Assembly: GCA_964574215.1 (NCBI GenBank)
Contig: CAZNLR010000016.1
Span: 32,203 to 96,202, forward strand
Direction: 5' to 3'
Origin: GCA-2725625 sp964574215
GTDB lineage: Bacteria > Pseudomonadota > Alphaproteobacteria > Rhodospirillales > UBA2165
DNA length: 64,000 bases
In this document: piece after piece, positions 26,761 to 36,070 of the stretch
Numbering within the stretch: position 1 is the first letter of the stretch
Layout: the number at the start of each line of letters is the position of its first letter
Position numbers and translations under genes: made by a program
The notes under the pieces: generated by a model
What the model saw: the letters and a program-made list of their open reading frames with translations, nothing else
What the model was told of the DNA's origin: nothing
The model's database searches: none

Positions 26761-27111
26761 TCAGAAGATGGAGGCCCCGAAGATTTTGACCTCTCCGTCT
26801 TCATAACCGAGGACCAGTCTGCCCAGCCACTCGCCCTCTCTTTTTGTACTCCGTTGCCGATAAAGCACCGTCACATGCTCGCCTCGGCGGATCGTACCGA
26901 TGAACTCGACCGATTCGGACAGGTTTCGCGTGAGTTCGCTTTTGGCGAACTGCTTGCCCACCTCGACTTCGTTCAATCCTCGCAACAGGTTAAGAGAGAA
27001 ATATTTGACGAATTCCCCGTATTTGCCGTCATTGGAGGCCTTGATAAGATGACTCCACAAGGGGTTGGCGATGGCAAGAATCTCGTCGTCGGTTTTCTCA
27101 ATAATGTTCAT
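26761..27111 (-). CDS. Hypothetical protein downstream of aprA
   Basis: A 116-residue soluble protein with a mixed alpha-beta composition, resembling small NTF2- or SnoaL-type folds by its pattern (helices at residues 8-55, then strands such as VEFIGTIRRGEHVTVLYRQR and EWLGRLVLGYEDGEVKIFG). That resemblance is only visual. The ATG at 27111 lacks a strong ribosome binding site. It lies between aprA and the SlyD-like gene and may be part of the sulfur operon. Confidence 0.65.
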   Translation of the reverse strand: MNIIEKTDDEILAIANPLWSHLIKASNDGKYGEFVKYFSLNLLRGLNEVEVGKQFAKSELTRNLSESVEFIGTIRRGEHVTVLYRQRSTKREGEWLGRLVLGYEDGEVKIFGASIF

Positions 27112-27198
27112 TTAAGGTTCTCTGTTGCGGGCGGTGGCTGCCTGCGTCAAGTCTAACAAAAAAGACCAACACACGACATGTTGATCCCTTTTGGTAGA

Positions 27199-27231
27199 CC
27201 GAACAAGAATTCCAAATGATATCTTGTTCGG
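27199..27231. repeat. 10-bp perfect inverted repeat just after aprA
   Basis: CCGAACAAGA (27199-27208) and TCTTGTTCGG (27222-27231) form a stem with a 13-base loop. It starts eight bases beyond the aprA stop codon on the minus strand. No T-run follows, so it is more likely a message-stabilising or partial-stop hairpin separating the highly expressed aprMBA genes from the accessory genes. Confidence 0.75.
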
Positions 27232-27238
27232 TACTCTG

Positions 27239-29107
27239 TTATTCGTCCTCACCGACGAGGTGATAACATGGCGCTTTCTCCATGGTGTACTCGCCGGTTT
27301 CGGGATCGCGACGAGAAACCGTCAGCACGTGCCAGTTATCATCGTCCAGCTTCATCGCGTCACCACGGTAGTAATAGCCGGGCCAACGGGTTTCCTTGCG
27401 GAACATCGTGTGTTGCATGACACATTCAGACGTACGATGACGGTGCTTCACTTCCCAAGCGCGGAGCAATTCGTGAAAGTCCTTAGCGGCAAGTTTCTCA
27501 AGGTCCTCTTCCATGATCTTGAGCTTCTTAAGGCCGATGCTCAGGAGCTTCTCATTGGTCATGTAGTTGACTGTCGCGCCGCCGCAATATTCGTCCATCA
27601 GCTTTTGCAGTCGGTCCAGAGCTTGCCTCGGATTGTGGTAGTTCGGATTGACGTCGCCAGCAACGATTTCATTCCGATAGGTTTTGTAATGCTCCAGCGG
27701 CTTGAAAACAGTTTCCTTGAGTTGATCGATCTGCTTGTTGGAAACGATGATGCCTTCTCCCTTGCCGTCATCGATATAACGGCAGGCAGCCTTGGCGGCC
27801 AGACGCCCTTCGGTGAATGATCCGGACGAGAAGGCGTGCGGCGTACCGCCAACCGCGTCACCAGCACCGAACAACCCTTCGACGGTCATCATGCGGTTAT
27901 AACCCCAGAAATACTCAGGCGGGGAAACGTCCTCGGGGCCGGAGCACCAGGCGCCGCTGCCGGTTGCATGGGAGCCCATGACATAGGGCTCTGACGTGGT
28001 CAGTTCGGGATTCTCGTTCTTGGGATCCACGTCGGTTGCGGCCCACAGCACGGCCTGGCCGACGGTCATTCCCAGGAAGTTCTCCCAGCCCACTTCCTCG
28101 AGGTGCGGGTCTTGGAAAGCATGCATGGTGACCATGTGGATGGGGCCGCGACCGGCGTTCATCTCGGAGATCATCGCATGGTTCCGCAAACAGGTCGGGA
28201 TCGGTCTGTGGGTCTTGTGGGCAAGTTCCGGATCCAGATATTCCTTGCCGACCATTTCCTGCAGTTGGGGCCACCAATTGGATTCGAACTCCTCGCCCAG
28301 ACCGTTTTGGGTATAGGTCTTGAGATGCAGGAAGTAGGCGCCCACCGGGCCGTAACCGTCTTTGAAGCGGGCCAGCACGATCCGGTTTTCCATCTGCGTC
28401 ATCTTGGCGCCGGCGTCAATCATCAAACCGTAGGCGGAACCGGACGACCATGGCGCGTACCAGACACGACCGGCGCCTTCACCCGTAGAACGCGGCTTGA
28501 AGATGTTGGAAGCGCCGCCGGCACCGCAAATCACCGTCTTGGATTTGAAAACGTGGAAGTCGCCGGTGCGGACATTGAAACCAACGGCGCCGGCAATTCG
28601 GTTTTCCTTGGCTTCATCCAACAGTAAATGGGTGAGACAAACACGGTTGAATACTTTGTCAGCCGATTTCTTCGCAGCCTCGGCCACGATGGGCTTGTAG
28701 GATTCACCGTGAATCATGATTTGCCACCGCCCTTCGCGCAGATAGGCGCCCGTTTCGGGATCCTTCATGATCGGCAGGCCCCACTCTTCGAACTGATGAA
28801 CGGAGGAGTCGACATGGCGGGCCATATCGAACAGCAGGTCTTCGCGCACCAAACCCATCAAATCGATACGCGCATACTGCACGTGATCTTCCGGGTTGTT
28901 CTCGCCGAAACGGGTACCCATGTAGCAGTTAATGGCGTACAGGCCCTGAGCGACGGCGCCGGAGCGGTCGATATTGGCTTTTTCGGCAATGACGATTTTC
29001 TTGTCCTGGCCCCAGAACCTGGCTTCCCAGGCCGCACCGGTGCCGCCAAGGCCAGCGCCGGCGACCAGAATGTCGATGTTATCTTCTGTGATTGTTTTGT
29101 AAGCCAT
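27239..29107 (-). CDS. aprA: Adenylylsulfate reductase alpha subunit
   Basis: A 622-residue FAD protein that interconverts APS with sulfite and AMP. The N-terminal VAGAGLGGTGAAWEAR dinucleotide-binding motif, the NIDRSGAVAQGLYAINCYMG block and the C-terminal WPGYYYRGD segment are typical of AprA. It lacks a signal peptide and works in the cytoplasm with AprB. Its ATG overlaps the aprB stop codon by one base (TGATG), so the two are co-translated. Co-occurrence with aprM and the lack of qmo genes nearby point to the oxidative, sulfite-to-APS direction seen in sulfur-oxidising bacteria. Confidence 0.96.
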   Translation of the reverse strand: MAYKTITEDNIDILVAGAGLGGTGAAWEARFWGQDKKIVIAEKANIDRSGAVAQGLYAINCYMGTRFGENNPEDHVQYARIDLMGLVREDLLFDMARHVDSSVHQFEEWGLPIMKDPETGAYLREGRWQIMIHGESYKPIVAEAAKKSADKVFNRVCLTHLLLDEAKENRIAGAVGFNVRTGDFHVFKSKTVICGAGGASNIFKPRSTGEGAGRVWYAPWSSGSAYGLMIDAGAKMTQMENRIVLARFKDGYGPVGAYFLHLKTYTQNGLGEEFESNWWPQLQEMVGKEYLDPELAHKTHRPIPTCLRNHAMISEMNAGRGPIHMVTMHAFQDPHLEEVGWENFLGMTVGQAVLWAATDVDPKNENPELTTSEPYVMGSHATGSGAWCSGPEDVSPPEYFWGYNRMMTVEGLFGAGDAVGGTPHAFSSGSFTEGRLAAKAACRYIDDGKGEGIIVSNKQIDQLKETVFKPLEHYKTYRNEIVAGDVNPNYHNPRQALDRLQKLMDEYCGGATVNYMTNEKLLSIGLKKLKIMEEDLEKLAAKDFHELLRAWEVKHRHRTSECVMQHTMFRKETRWPGYYYRGDAMKLDDDNWHVLTVSRRDPETGEYTMEKAPCYHLVGEDE

Positions 29108-29586
29108 CAGTAATACACACCCTTTTTCATCTTGAGGCCATTCGATTCCAAGGTATGCACATCGCCGTCATCAAAACGGACGAACTTTGGTTCGTTGTAC
29201 AAACACTGGCTATCGCTCATTTCTTGGGTCGGCGCAGGTTCGTCCGCGAATTTCGCGATGCCACTGCCCCACGGCTTGGTGGTTATCGGCGACAGGAAAT
29301 TTTTTTCCGTGCCGTTCCTGAATTTGATTTTCCAGGCGATGGTGCCTTTTTCCTCTTCCCGGACCACACGAACGCTGTGACCGAGCGGAGCAAAATCAGC
29401 ATAGCCTCGCACGTCGATGGCGTGCTGAGGACAAGCCTTCACACAGGAATAGCACTCCCAGCACATGTTGGGTTCGATGTTGTAAGCACGCCGATAAGTC
29501 TTGTCGATGTGCATGATATCCGAGGGGCAGATGTCGACGCAGTGTCCACAGCCGTCACATCGTGTCATATAAACGAAAGTAGGCAT
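29107..29586 (-). CDS. aprB: Adenylylsulfate reductase beta subunit (ferredoxin-like)
   Basis: A 159-residue iron-sulfur protein with two [4Fe-4S] motifs: C10, C13, C16, C20 (CDGCGHCVDICP) and C42, C45, C48, C52 (CWECYSCVKACP). The tail of about 85 residues wraps around AprA in known structures. It passes electrons between the AprA flavin and the membrane subunit. The ATG at 29586 follows GGGAG. The length agrees with the family. Confidence 0.96.
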   Translation of the reverse strand: MPTFVYMTRCDGCGHCVDICPSDIMHIDKTYRRAYNIEPNMCWECYSCVKACPQHAIDVRGYADFAPLGHSVRVVREEEKGTIAWKIKFRNGTEKNFLSPITTKPWGSGIAKFADEPAPTQEMSDSQCLYNEPKFVRFDDGDVHTLESNGLKMKKGVYY

Positions 29587-29644
29587 TAATTTTTTTCTCC
29601 CTTACTCAAAACAATCTTGAGGGCCAATCTTGAGGGAATGAGTA

Positions 29645-30484
29645 TCAATAGTGCTGGGGTAGTTCGCGCTTGATGCCGAGCCCCATGTCCATGGGCGCAT
29701 CCTTCAGCAATTGCATGGAGTGACTGTCCCGAACTGCCGGGTCGGTCCTGTCTGCATCTTTCGGCAGGTTCTCCCGCGATCCGTCAGCCTCCATGATCCG
29801 TTTCTGATAGGCCGCCGCCGGCTTGAAGAACATGTGGGCGAACTTCGACCACATGACGCCGCCGAACAACACCGTTGCAGCGATGATGAACAGGGCCAGG
29901 AACACGGTGGTGAGCGCCCCTCCGCCGCTGGATTGCAGCACCGCCCAGATCAGCCCAAAGGTGTTGGTTGCCAGCAAAGACAAAATGAACAGGTCGGCTC
30001 GCACGATGCGGTACCAGGGGTTGCCTTCGGCAGCAACATCGACCCGAATGAAGAACCAGAACCAATAGCCGCCGACGCAAACCATCAACGCGCCCAGGTG
30101 CCACAACTGCGACACGATACCTGGCGCCTCGTGGGTAGGATAAGCAAACACCAGGGCAATGGTCGTTAACAAAAATAGGATGAAACCGTACATCGTAAGC
30201 AGGTGCGCAATACGGCGCCTCGGATTACAGAATTCAGCAGAAGTCAGCACATCCTCCGCGACGGTCTTGATAGCAACACCCATCTTTTCGCCGCCGCCAA
30301 GCTCCCGCTCTCGCGCGGCCTCGGCAGTTTTGGTTTTTTCGAAGAAATATTTGGCGCTTCTCTTGTGGATCATGTCCGCGATCGTCCCGACCACGACCAA
30401 GATGGCCATCAGGACGACGTAACCTTGCATGACGGTGACAGGAATGATCGCCGTGAGGTCGGCGAAGGGGTTGCTGGCGAACAT
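29645..30484 (-). CDS. aprM: Membrane subunit of APS reductase
   Basis: A 279-residue protein with about six transmembrane helices (the first at residues 15-37, others near 92-112, 126-148, 170-185 and 195-215). It resembles the cytochrome b-like, NarI-related AprM proteins found with aprBA in sulfur oxidisers lacking the Qmo complex. It likely takes electrons from AprAB to the quinone pool. It is the first gene of the operon; the ATG has AGGAG upstream and a sigma-70-like promoter lies about 70 bases before it. Confidence 0.88.
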   Translation of the reverse strand: MFASNPFADLTAIIPVTVMQGYVVLMAILVVVGTIADMIHKRSAKYFFEKTKTAEAARERELGGGEKMGVAIKTVAEDVLTSAEFCNPRRRIAHLLTMYGFILFLLTTIALVFAYPTHEAPGIVSQLWHLGALMVCVGGYWFWFFIRVDVAAEGNPWYRIVRADLFILSLLATNTFGLIWAVLQSSGGGALTTVFLALFIIAATVLFGGVMWSKFAHMFFKPAAAYQKRIMEADGSRENLPKDADRTDPAVRDSHSMQLLKDAPMDMGLGIKRELPQHY

Positions 30485-30551
30485 ATGTCTCTCCTAATTA
30501 GCCAAACCCAACAGACCAACCGTTTAACCGGTTGGAGATTATTAGCAAAAC

Positions 30552-30579
30552 ATAATATAAAAAAAATATAATATTGCAA
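30552..30579 (-). promoter_or_regulatory. Sigma-70-like promoter of aprMBA
   Basis: On the minus strand TTGCAA (30579-30574) and TATTAT (30557-30552) are 16 bases apart. The predicted start is about 30545, leaving a 60-base leader. That leader contains a 7-bp inverted repeat, CCAACCG / CGGTTGG (30516-30522 and 30529-30535), that could be an operator or leader hairpin. Confidence 0.5.
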
Positions 30580-30967
30580 GAGGACTGATTTACTACAGTA
30601 CGAATTCGTAAAAAACTAAATAACCCATTGATAATAATGATATATTAAAGCCGGGTTTGTGGCCCGGCGTAAGCGGTTTGAAAACCGGCCGGAGGAAAAA
30701 CCGGTAATTTTATAAGGTTTTAGTCGAATACACCGCCTCGCCGCTTCGGGTGAGGAACACCTTGTCCATCCCTGGTTCACCTTAATCCGGGTATTCCATA
30801 CGCCTAATATTGAGTTAGATTTTGGGCCTAAATAAAGGCTGTAGAAGTAAGCGTGCCTAGCCGACGGCGCCATTCGCTTCCCGCATTCTTGATAATGGTG
30901 ATTTATGTCTTCATTATTAAAGAGACACGCCACCCTCTGAAAATCAATCACCAGCGGAAACCAGCCA
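30580..30967. other. Intergenic region between aprM and the second UbiD gene, with clustered hairpins
   Basis: No gene is supported here; one minus-strand reading frame overlapping the UbiD start has no family resemblance. Positions 30650-30700 hold two to three consecutive stem-loops: GCCGGG/CCCGGC, then CGGTT/AACCG, then a CCGG/CCGG pair. They could be a leader RNA for the plus-strand operon. I could not match them to a known riboswitch. Confidence 0.4.
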
Positions 30968-32287
30968 ATGCGGGCCCTCATAGATGAATTGGATACCTCA
31001 GGTGATTTGCTGCGAATTCGCAGGGAAGTTGATCCCAAATTCGAATTGGCAGCGGTAACCAAAGCCGTTCAGCATTCTTCAAATGAAACCGTGTTGTTCG
31101 AGAAAGTACGCGGCGCCAAAATGCCGGTGGTGACCAACATCTATAACAGTCGCCGCCGGCTTTGCGATCTGGTCGGCGCGGCACCGGACGGTTTCTGCCC
31201 ACGGTGGAACGAATTGCACGACCAGACACCGGCCCGCCTGGGGAGCGAATCCACGTTGATCGATCGCCCTGCTGAATTGGTTGAATGCGGACTGAGCGAT
31301 CTGCCGCTTATCGCCTATCACGAAAAAGACGCCGGGCCCTATTTCACCTCCGCCATTTTTCTAGCTAAACACCCGGAAACTGGTGTCGAAAACCTGTCTT
31401 TTCACCGCAGCATGTTCGTCAGCGATGAAGAACTGAGGGTGCGGTTGGGTTCCAGTCACGACCTCTATACCTTTCAAGCAGCAGCGGAAAAAAAGGGAGA
31501 ATACCTCGACGCCGTGATGCTGATCGGTGTCGAACCGTCTTTATTTCTGGCCGGCGGCGCGCGGCTGCCTGCCGATTGGAGTGAAATTGCCTTCGCCAGC
31601 GCCATCAACGATGCACCGATTGACCGTTATCAGGCAAAAAGCAGCAACCTTTTGATACCCGCGACGACCGAGATCGTGATCGAAGGCAGGTTTAAACCTA
31701 ACGAGCGCCGGCCCGAGGGTCCATTCGGCGAATTTATGGGTCATTACGTGGACGTCGGAGACAACCATGTGTTTGAGGTTCAGCATGTCTACACCCGACC
31801 GACGCCAATTTTTCATAGCCTGCTGTGCGGTTCCAACGAGGACATTTCCTTATTGGAGGCGCGTACCGCGGCAAAAACCTATCAACATCTCATGCAAGAG
31901 GTTTCGGGCGTTATCGATGTGGCCTGTGCGCCCTCGGTGATGAACACGACGATCAAAATCAAAAAACTTTACGAAGGTCATGCGAAAGACGTTCTCATGG
32001 CGGCGTTTGACGCCGACAATGATTACAACAAAATCTGTGCCGTGGTGGACGAAGACGTCAATATCTTCGATTTCAATGAAGTCCTGTGGGCTTTCGCCAC
32101 CCGGGGACGGGCCGACACGCGCACCATCGTTATCCCCGACCGGCCGGGCTTCTACCGGGATGAACACAGGGATCATTGGGGCCGGCTTGGGCTGGATGCC
32201 ACCTGTCCGGTTGACCGGTCCGACGAGTTCGTTCGCAATTCGGTGCCCGGAGAAACCACCATCGATCTGGATGACTACTTAGATTAG
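30968..32287 (+). CDS. UbiD-family decarboxylase of an unassigned catabolic operon
   Basis: A 439-residue member of the UbiD family, shorter than the phenol-cluster UbiD protein. The signature segment is IPATTEIVIEGRFKPNERRPEGPFGEFMGHYVD, with the glutamates of the active site. An N-terminal MRALIDELDTSGDLLRI opens the fold. It needs prenyl-FMN, which the UbiX encoded at 15.1 kb could supply. It heads a plus-strand operon with hyuA-like, hyuB-like and maleate isomerase-like genes spaced 4-18 bases apart. The likely substrate is a heteroaromatic or unsaturated carboxylic acid; this cannot be decided from sequence. The ATG lacks a strong ribosome binding site. Confidence 0.85.
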   Translation: MRALIDELDTSGDLLRIRREVDPKFELAAVTKAVQHSSNETVLFEKVRGAKMPVVTNIYNSRRRLCDLVGAAPDGFCPRWNELHDQTPARLGSESTLIDRPAELVECGLSDLPLIAYHEKDAGPYFTSAIFLAKHPETGVENLSFHRSMFVSDEELRVRLGSSHDLYTFQAAAEKKGEYLDAVMLIGVEPSLFLAGGARLPADWSEIAFASAINDAPIDRYQAKSSNLLIPATTEIVIEGRFKPNERRPEGPFGEFMGHYVDVGDNHVFEVQHVYTRPTPIFHSLLCGSNEDISLLEARTAAKTYQHLMQEVSGVIDVACAPSVMNTTIKIKKLYEGHAKDVLMAAFDADNDYNKICAVVDEDVNIFDFNEVLWAFATRGRADTRTIVIPDRPGFYRDEHRDHWGRLGLDATCPVDRSDEFVRNSVPGETTIDLDDYLD

Positions 32288-32305
32288 CTGAGGATTGAAG
32301 AGGCC

Positions 32306-34396
32306 ATGGCAGACAATTCGATCCGCATCGGCGTTGATGTTGGGGGCACCTTTACGGACTTTGCCCTCGCCACGCCCTTGGGGATCAAAACCTTAAAGTT
32401 ACCTACGACGGAGGACGCGCCTGAACACGCTATTCTCCAGGGTATCGGGCACCTGTTGACCGAAAACAAAATATCGTCGCAATCCGTCGATGGCATTGTC
32501 CATGGTACGACGCTCGCCACCAACGCCATCATTTCCAGAACCGGCGCCCGTACGGCTCTTTTAACCACCGAAGGTTTTCGCGACGTTCTGGCCCAAGGCG
32601 ACGAAAGCCGTTTCGACCAATATGACATTAACATCGTCAAACCCGAACCACTGGTGCCGCGGTGGCGGCGGTTCGGCATCGAAGAGCGCATTTCGGCCGA
32701 GGGAGAAATATTGCTGCCGCTGAATGAAGCCCTTTTGGAAAACGTCGCCGAACTTTTGCGGGCCGAGGAAATCGAGAGCCTGGCCATCGGGTTTTTACAT
32801 GCCCACGTTAACGCCAGCCACGAACAACGCGCCCGCGAACGCCTGGAAGAGCTCATGCCATCGGTATCAATAAGCTTGTCATCGGAGGTCAGTCCGGAAA
32901 TCGGAGAGTACGGGCGCTTTTCCACCACCGCCGCCAATGCCTACGTGCAGCCGATCATGGCTGCCTACCTGGACCGGCTGCAAAACGGATTAACTGCTAT
33001 GGATTTGGCAGCACCCGTATTTATGTTCCTTTCCAACGGCGGACTAAGTGAACTCGACACGGTCAAAAAGTTTCCCATCCGCCTGGTGGAATCGGGACCG
33101 GCCGGCGGTGCAATTTTTGCCGGCAACATCGCCGACGATTTGGGCGAAGACGAAATTCTGGCGTTCGACATGGGCGGCACGACGGCCAAGGTCTGTCTCA
33201 TCGACCAGGGCATCCCTGGGCGCAGCGATTCCTTCGAGATGGCCCGCGAGCACATGCACCGGCAGGGCAGCGGATTACCGGCCCGTATTCCGGTGATCGA
33301 TCTGGTGGAAATCGGGTCGGGCGGCGGTTCCATCGCCCATATTGATTCCCTGTCGCGTCTGCATGTAGGGCCGGAAAGCGCCGGTTCAACCCCGGGTCCC
33401 GCCTGCTACAGCCGCGGCGGCGACAACGCGACGGTCACCGACGCGGACCTGCTGCTGGGCCGCCTGGCGGCCGACGATTTCAAGGATTCCGGCATCAATA
33501 TATCGTTGGAACACGCACGCAATTCGATTTCAGATCAGGTAGGTGACCGCCTGGGGCTGGATGACACCGCCGGGGCCACGGCCATCTCCGAAATGGTTGA
33601 AGAGCAAATGGCCGGCGCAGCGCGGGAACATGCCCGCGAAAAAGGGGTGGATTTACGTCACCGGAGCATGGTGGCGTTTGGCGGCGCGGCGCCGCTGCAT
33701 GCCGCCAGTGTCGCCGCCAAGCTCGATATCGAACGCATTATCATCCCGGAGGCGGCGGGCATCGGCTCAGCTTTCGGGTTCCTGCAATCCCAAGCGGTTT
33801 TCGAAATTTCGAGGTCCATCAAAATGCCGCTAACCGAGTTCGATGCGGAGCTGTTCAACCGGGAATTCGCAATCATTTCGAAACAAGCCAGATCCGTGGT
33901 AACGGCCGCGGCGCCGGACGCGCCGATCAAGGAAAGCCGCACCGTTGCCATGCGCTACAGGGGTCAGGGTCTTAGCGTGCCGGTGGGAATCGAATGTCGC
34001 GATCTAAACGATACCGATAACGATATGCTGCTCGAGGCATTTTTGAAAAGTTACATCGCCGTCTATCACCGCGCGCTCGACGGAATAGATGTCGAATGTG
34101 TGGGCATTGGTCTGCGCGTGTCATCCGTGGGCGATACCCTCTCCGCTAAAAACGTGCTCGAGACGGCGCATAACAAGATCCCGCCTGAATCAGCAGTGTT
34201 CGATTTGGAAGCCGGTGCCTACGTTGACGTGCCGACCATTGCCCGCAACGATTTGACCGAGGGTTATACTTTTCAAGGCCCCGGTTTGATTAAAGATTAC
34301 GGTACGACGATTTGCGTGCCGCGAAATTACCATGCGGTTCGGCATGATAATGGGCACATCGTTCTGACGCGTCAGTCAGTAGATAAGAAAGGATGA
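32306..34396 (+). CDS. HyuA-like hydantoinase/oxoprolinase family subunit A
   Basis: A 696-residue ATP-dependent subunit. The N-terminal IGVDVGGTFTDFAL, then VHGTTLATNAIISR, and the central LVESGPAGGAIFAG and AFDMGGTTAKVCL are classic hydantoinase A motifs of the actin-like ATPase fold. Family members phosphorylate and open cyclic amides such as N-methylhydantoin and 5-oxoproline, or carboxylate ketones as in acetone and acetophenone carboxylases. It works with the HyuB-like subunit encoded four bases downstream. Its pairing with a UbiD gene and a maleate isomerase-like gene suggests ring opening of a decarboxylated N-heterocycle, which is speculative. Confidence 0.9.
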   Translation: MADNSIRIGVDVGGTFTDFALATPLGIKTLKLPTTEDAPEHAILQGIGHLLTENKISSQSVDGIVHGTTLATNAIISRTGARTALLTTEGFRDVLAQGDESRFDQYDINIVKPEPLVPRWRRFGIEERISAEGEILLPLNEALLENVAELLRAEEIESLAIGFLHAHVNASHEQRARERLEELMPSVSISLSSEVSPEIGEYGRFSTTAANAYVQPIMAAYLDRLQNGLTAMDLAAPVFMFLSNGGLSELDTVKKFPIRLVESGPAGGAIFAGNIADDLGEDEILAFDMGGTTAKVCLIDQGIPGRSDSFEMAREHMHRQGSGLPARIPVIDLVEIGSGGGSIAHIDSLSRLHVGPESAGSTPGPACYSRGGDNATVTDADLLLGRLAADDFKDSGINISLEHARNSISDQVGDRLGLDDTAGATAISEMVEEQMAGAAREHAREKGVDLRHRSMVAFGGAAPLHAASVAAKLDIERIIIPEAAGIGSAFGFLQSQAVFEISRSIKMPLTEFDAELFNREFAIISKQARSVVTAAAPDAPIKESRTVAMRYRGQGLSVPVGIECRDLNDTDNDMLLEAFLKSYIAVYHRALDGIDVECVGIGLRVSSVGDTLSAKNVLETAHNKIPPESAVFDLEAGAYVDVPTIARNDLTEGYTFQGPGLIKDYGTTICVPRNYHAVRHDNGHIVLTRQSVDKKG

Positions 34397-34400
34397 CCCC

Positions 34401-36062
34401 ATGGTAAATCCGGCGGAAGAAATCCGTTTTCAAGTCATCTGGAGCAATTTGCTCTCCATCGTCGAAGAACAGGCGCGCGCCCTCATGCGTACGGCCTTCA
34501 GCCCCGTCGTCAGGGATTCCGGCGATCTTTCAGCCGCTTTGTTCGACCGAAATGGCCGCATGTTGGCCCAGGCGCAGACCGGTACGCCCGGTCATGTCAA
34601 TTCCACGGCCGCCGCCGTGCCGCTGATGTTGCAAGAGATTCCGGTTGATCAACTGGAGGAAGGCGACCATCTGATTACCAACGATCCCTGGCTGGCCTCA
34701 GGTCATCTCCACGATATCACGATTTCATCGCCGGTATTTCTGGCAGACCGGTTGATTGGATTTTTCGCCTGCACTTGCCATCAGTTGGATATCGGCGGGC
34801 GGGGTCAGGGACCGGACGCAGCCTCCGTCTTTGAAGAAGGATTGGCCATTCCCGTGCTGAAGTTGATCGAAAAAGGCAAGATCAACGGCGTCCTGATGAA
34901 AATAATCCATGCCAACGTCCGTACGCCCAGGGAAGTGGAAGCGGATATTTTGTCCTATGTGGCCGCCAACGAAGCCAGCGCCGACACCTTGCGCGCGGCT
35001 TTGAACAAGCTTGGATTGACCGATCTCGAACAGATCGGCGACGATATTATTGCCCGGTCGCGGGCTTCCATGGAGGAGGAAATCCGCAAACTGCCCAATG
35101 GCAAGGCGCGAAACTCCATTACCTTCGATTGCTTCGGTGTACCGGTGGACATCATCTGCAATCTGGAGATCAGCGACGATGAACTCCTGCTGGATTTCTC
35201 GGGCACCAGCGACGCCAGTACAAGGGGCGTAAATCTCGTCTACAATTACACCAACGCCTATGCCAGTTTCGGCGCCCGTTGCATCGTCGGGCCGCAAATT
35301 CCCAATAACTCGGGGTCGCTCTCAGCGGTCAAAGTCGAGGCGCCGCTCGGATCTATCCTGAATGTGGAGCGGCCTTGGCCCGTTTGTGCGCGGCACATCA
35401 TCGGCCAGCTTTTGCCCGATGTTGTGATGGGTTGCCTGGCGGAGATCGTGCCGGAACGGGTGCCGGCGGAAGGCGCCGCCTGCCTCTGGGGCATCCAACT
35501 TCGCGGCGGCCCGGAAATTGACGGCAACTTCGAAGGTTCCGGCAATTGGGGGCAGGACCGTTACGAAGTTCTGTTCTTCAACGCCGGGGGTGCAGGCGCC
35601 CGGCCGCAACGGGACGGACTGTCGGCAACCGCTTTTCCCAGCGGCGTCAAGGCGATGCCCATTGAAGTCGTGGAAAACAGTGCACCCATCGTCGTGTGGA
35701 AGAAGGAGTTGAGACCGAATTCAGCCGGCGCCGGCCAATTCCGCGGCGGTTTCGGTCAAAGTATCGAACTCAGCACCATCGACGGCAGGCCGTGCGGATT
35801 GTTCGCCATGTTTGACCGAACGACCATCGAAGCCAAAGGCCGCGCCGGTGGGGCCAATGGTGAAGTAGGTGAACTGTACCTCCAATTCGGTAGGCAGTTG
35901 GATCCTAAGGGGTTGCAACTTATTGGCCCCAACGAGCGTTTGTGTTTCGATTTACCCGGCGGCGGCGGATTTGGCCCGGCGGACCAGCGTGACCCGGCAA
36001 TGGCGGCGGACGACCGGCGTGCGGGCTTATTAACCGATGACAAAACTTCGGAAGATGAATAG
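34401..36062 (+). CDS. HyuB-like hydantoinase/oxoprolinase family subunit B
   Basis: A 553-residue subunit with the hydantoinase B markers RTAFSPVVRDSGDLSAALFD, TGTPGHVNSTAAAVP and NDPWLASGHLHDI. The GHLHD segment and nearby D and H residues bind the catalytic metal in related enzymes. The C-terminal GGGGFGPADQRDP is typical. The start follows AAGGATG, overlapping the end of the A-subunit gene region with a four-base gap. It probably forms a hetero-oligomer with the A subunit in the cytoplasm. Confidence 0.9.
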   Translation: MVNPAEEIRFQVIWSNLLSIVEEQARALMRTAFSPVVRDSGDLSAALFDRNGRMLAQAQTGTPGHVNSTAAAVPLMLQEIPVDQLEEGDHLITNDPWLASGHLHDITISSPVFLADRLIGFFACTCHQLDIGGRGQGPDAASVFEEGLAIPVLKLIEKGKINGVLMKIIHANVRTPREVEADILSYVAANEASADTLRAALNKLGLTDLEQIGDDIIARSRASMEEEIRKLPNGKARNSITFDCFGVPVDIICNLEISDDELLLDFSGTSDASTRGVNLVYNYTNAYASFGARCIVGPQIPNNSGSLSAVKVEAPLGSILNVERPWPVCARHIIGQLLPDVVMGCLAEIVPERVPAEGAACLWGIQLRGGPEIDGNFEGSGNWGQDRYEVLFFNAGGAGARPQRDGLSATAFPSGVKAMPIEVVENSAPIVVWKKELRPNSAGAGQFRGGFGQSIELSTIDGRPCGLFAMFDRTTIEAKGRAGGANGEVGELYLQFGRQLDPKGLQLIGPNERLCFDLPGGGGFGPADQRDPAMAADDRRAGLLTDDKTSEDE

Positions 36063-36070
36063 AGCTGAAC

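Noticed and set aside
30755..30805. tRNA-like T-arm sequence (GGTTCA followed by AATCC)
   Set aside because: No acceptor stem, anticodon arm or CCA-side pairing could be built around it.
30616..31062. Minus-strand open frame of 148 codons across the UbiD start
   Set aside because: Overlaps the start of a conserved UbiD gene and the hairpin region, lacks family features and has no convincing ribosome binding site.
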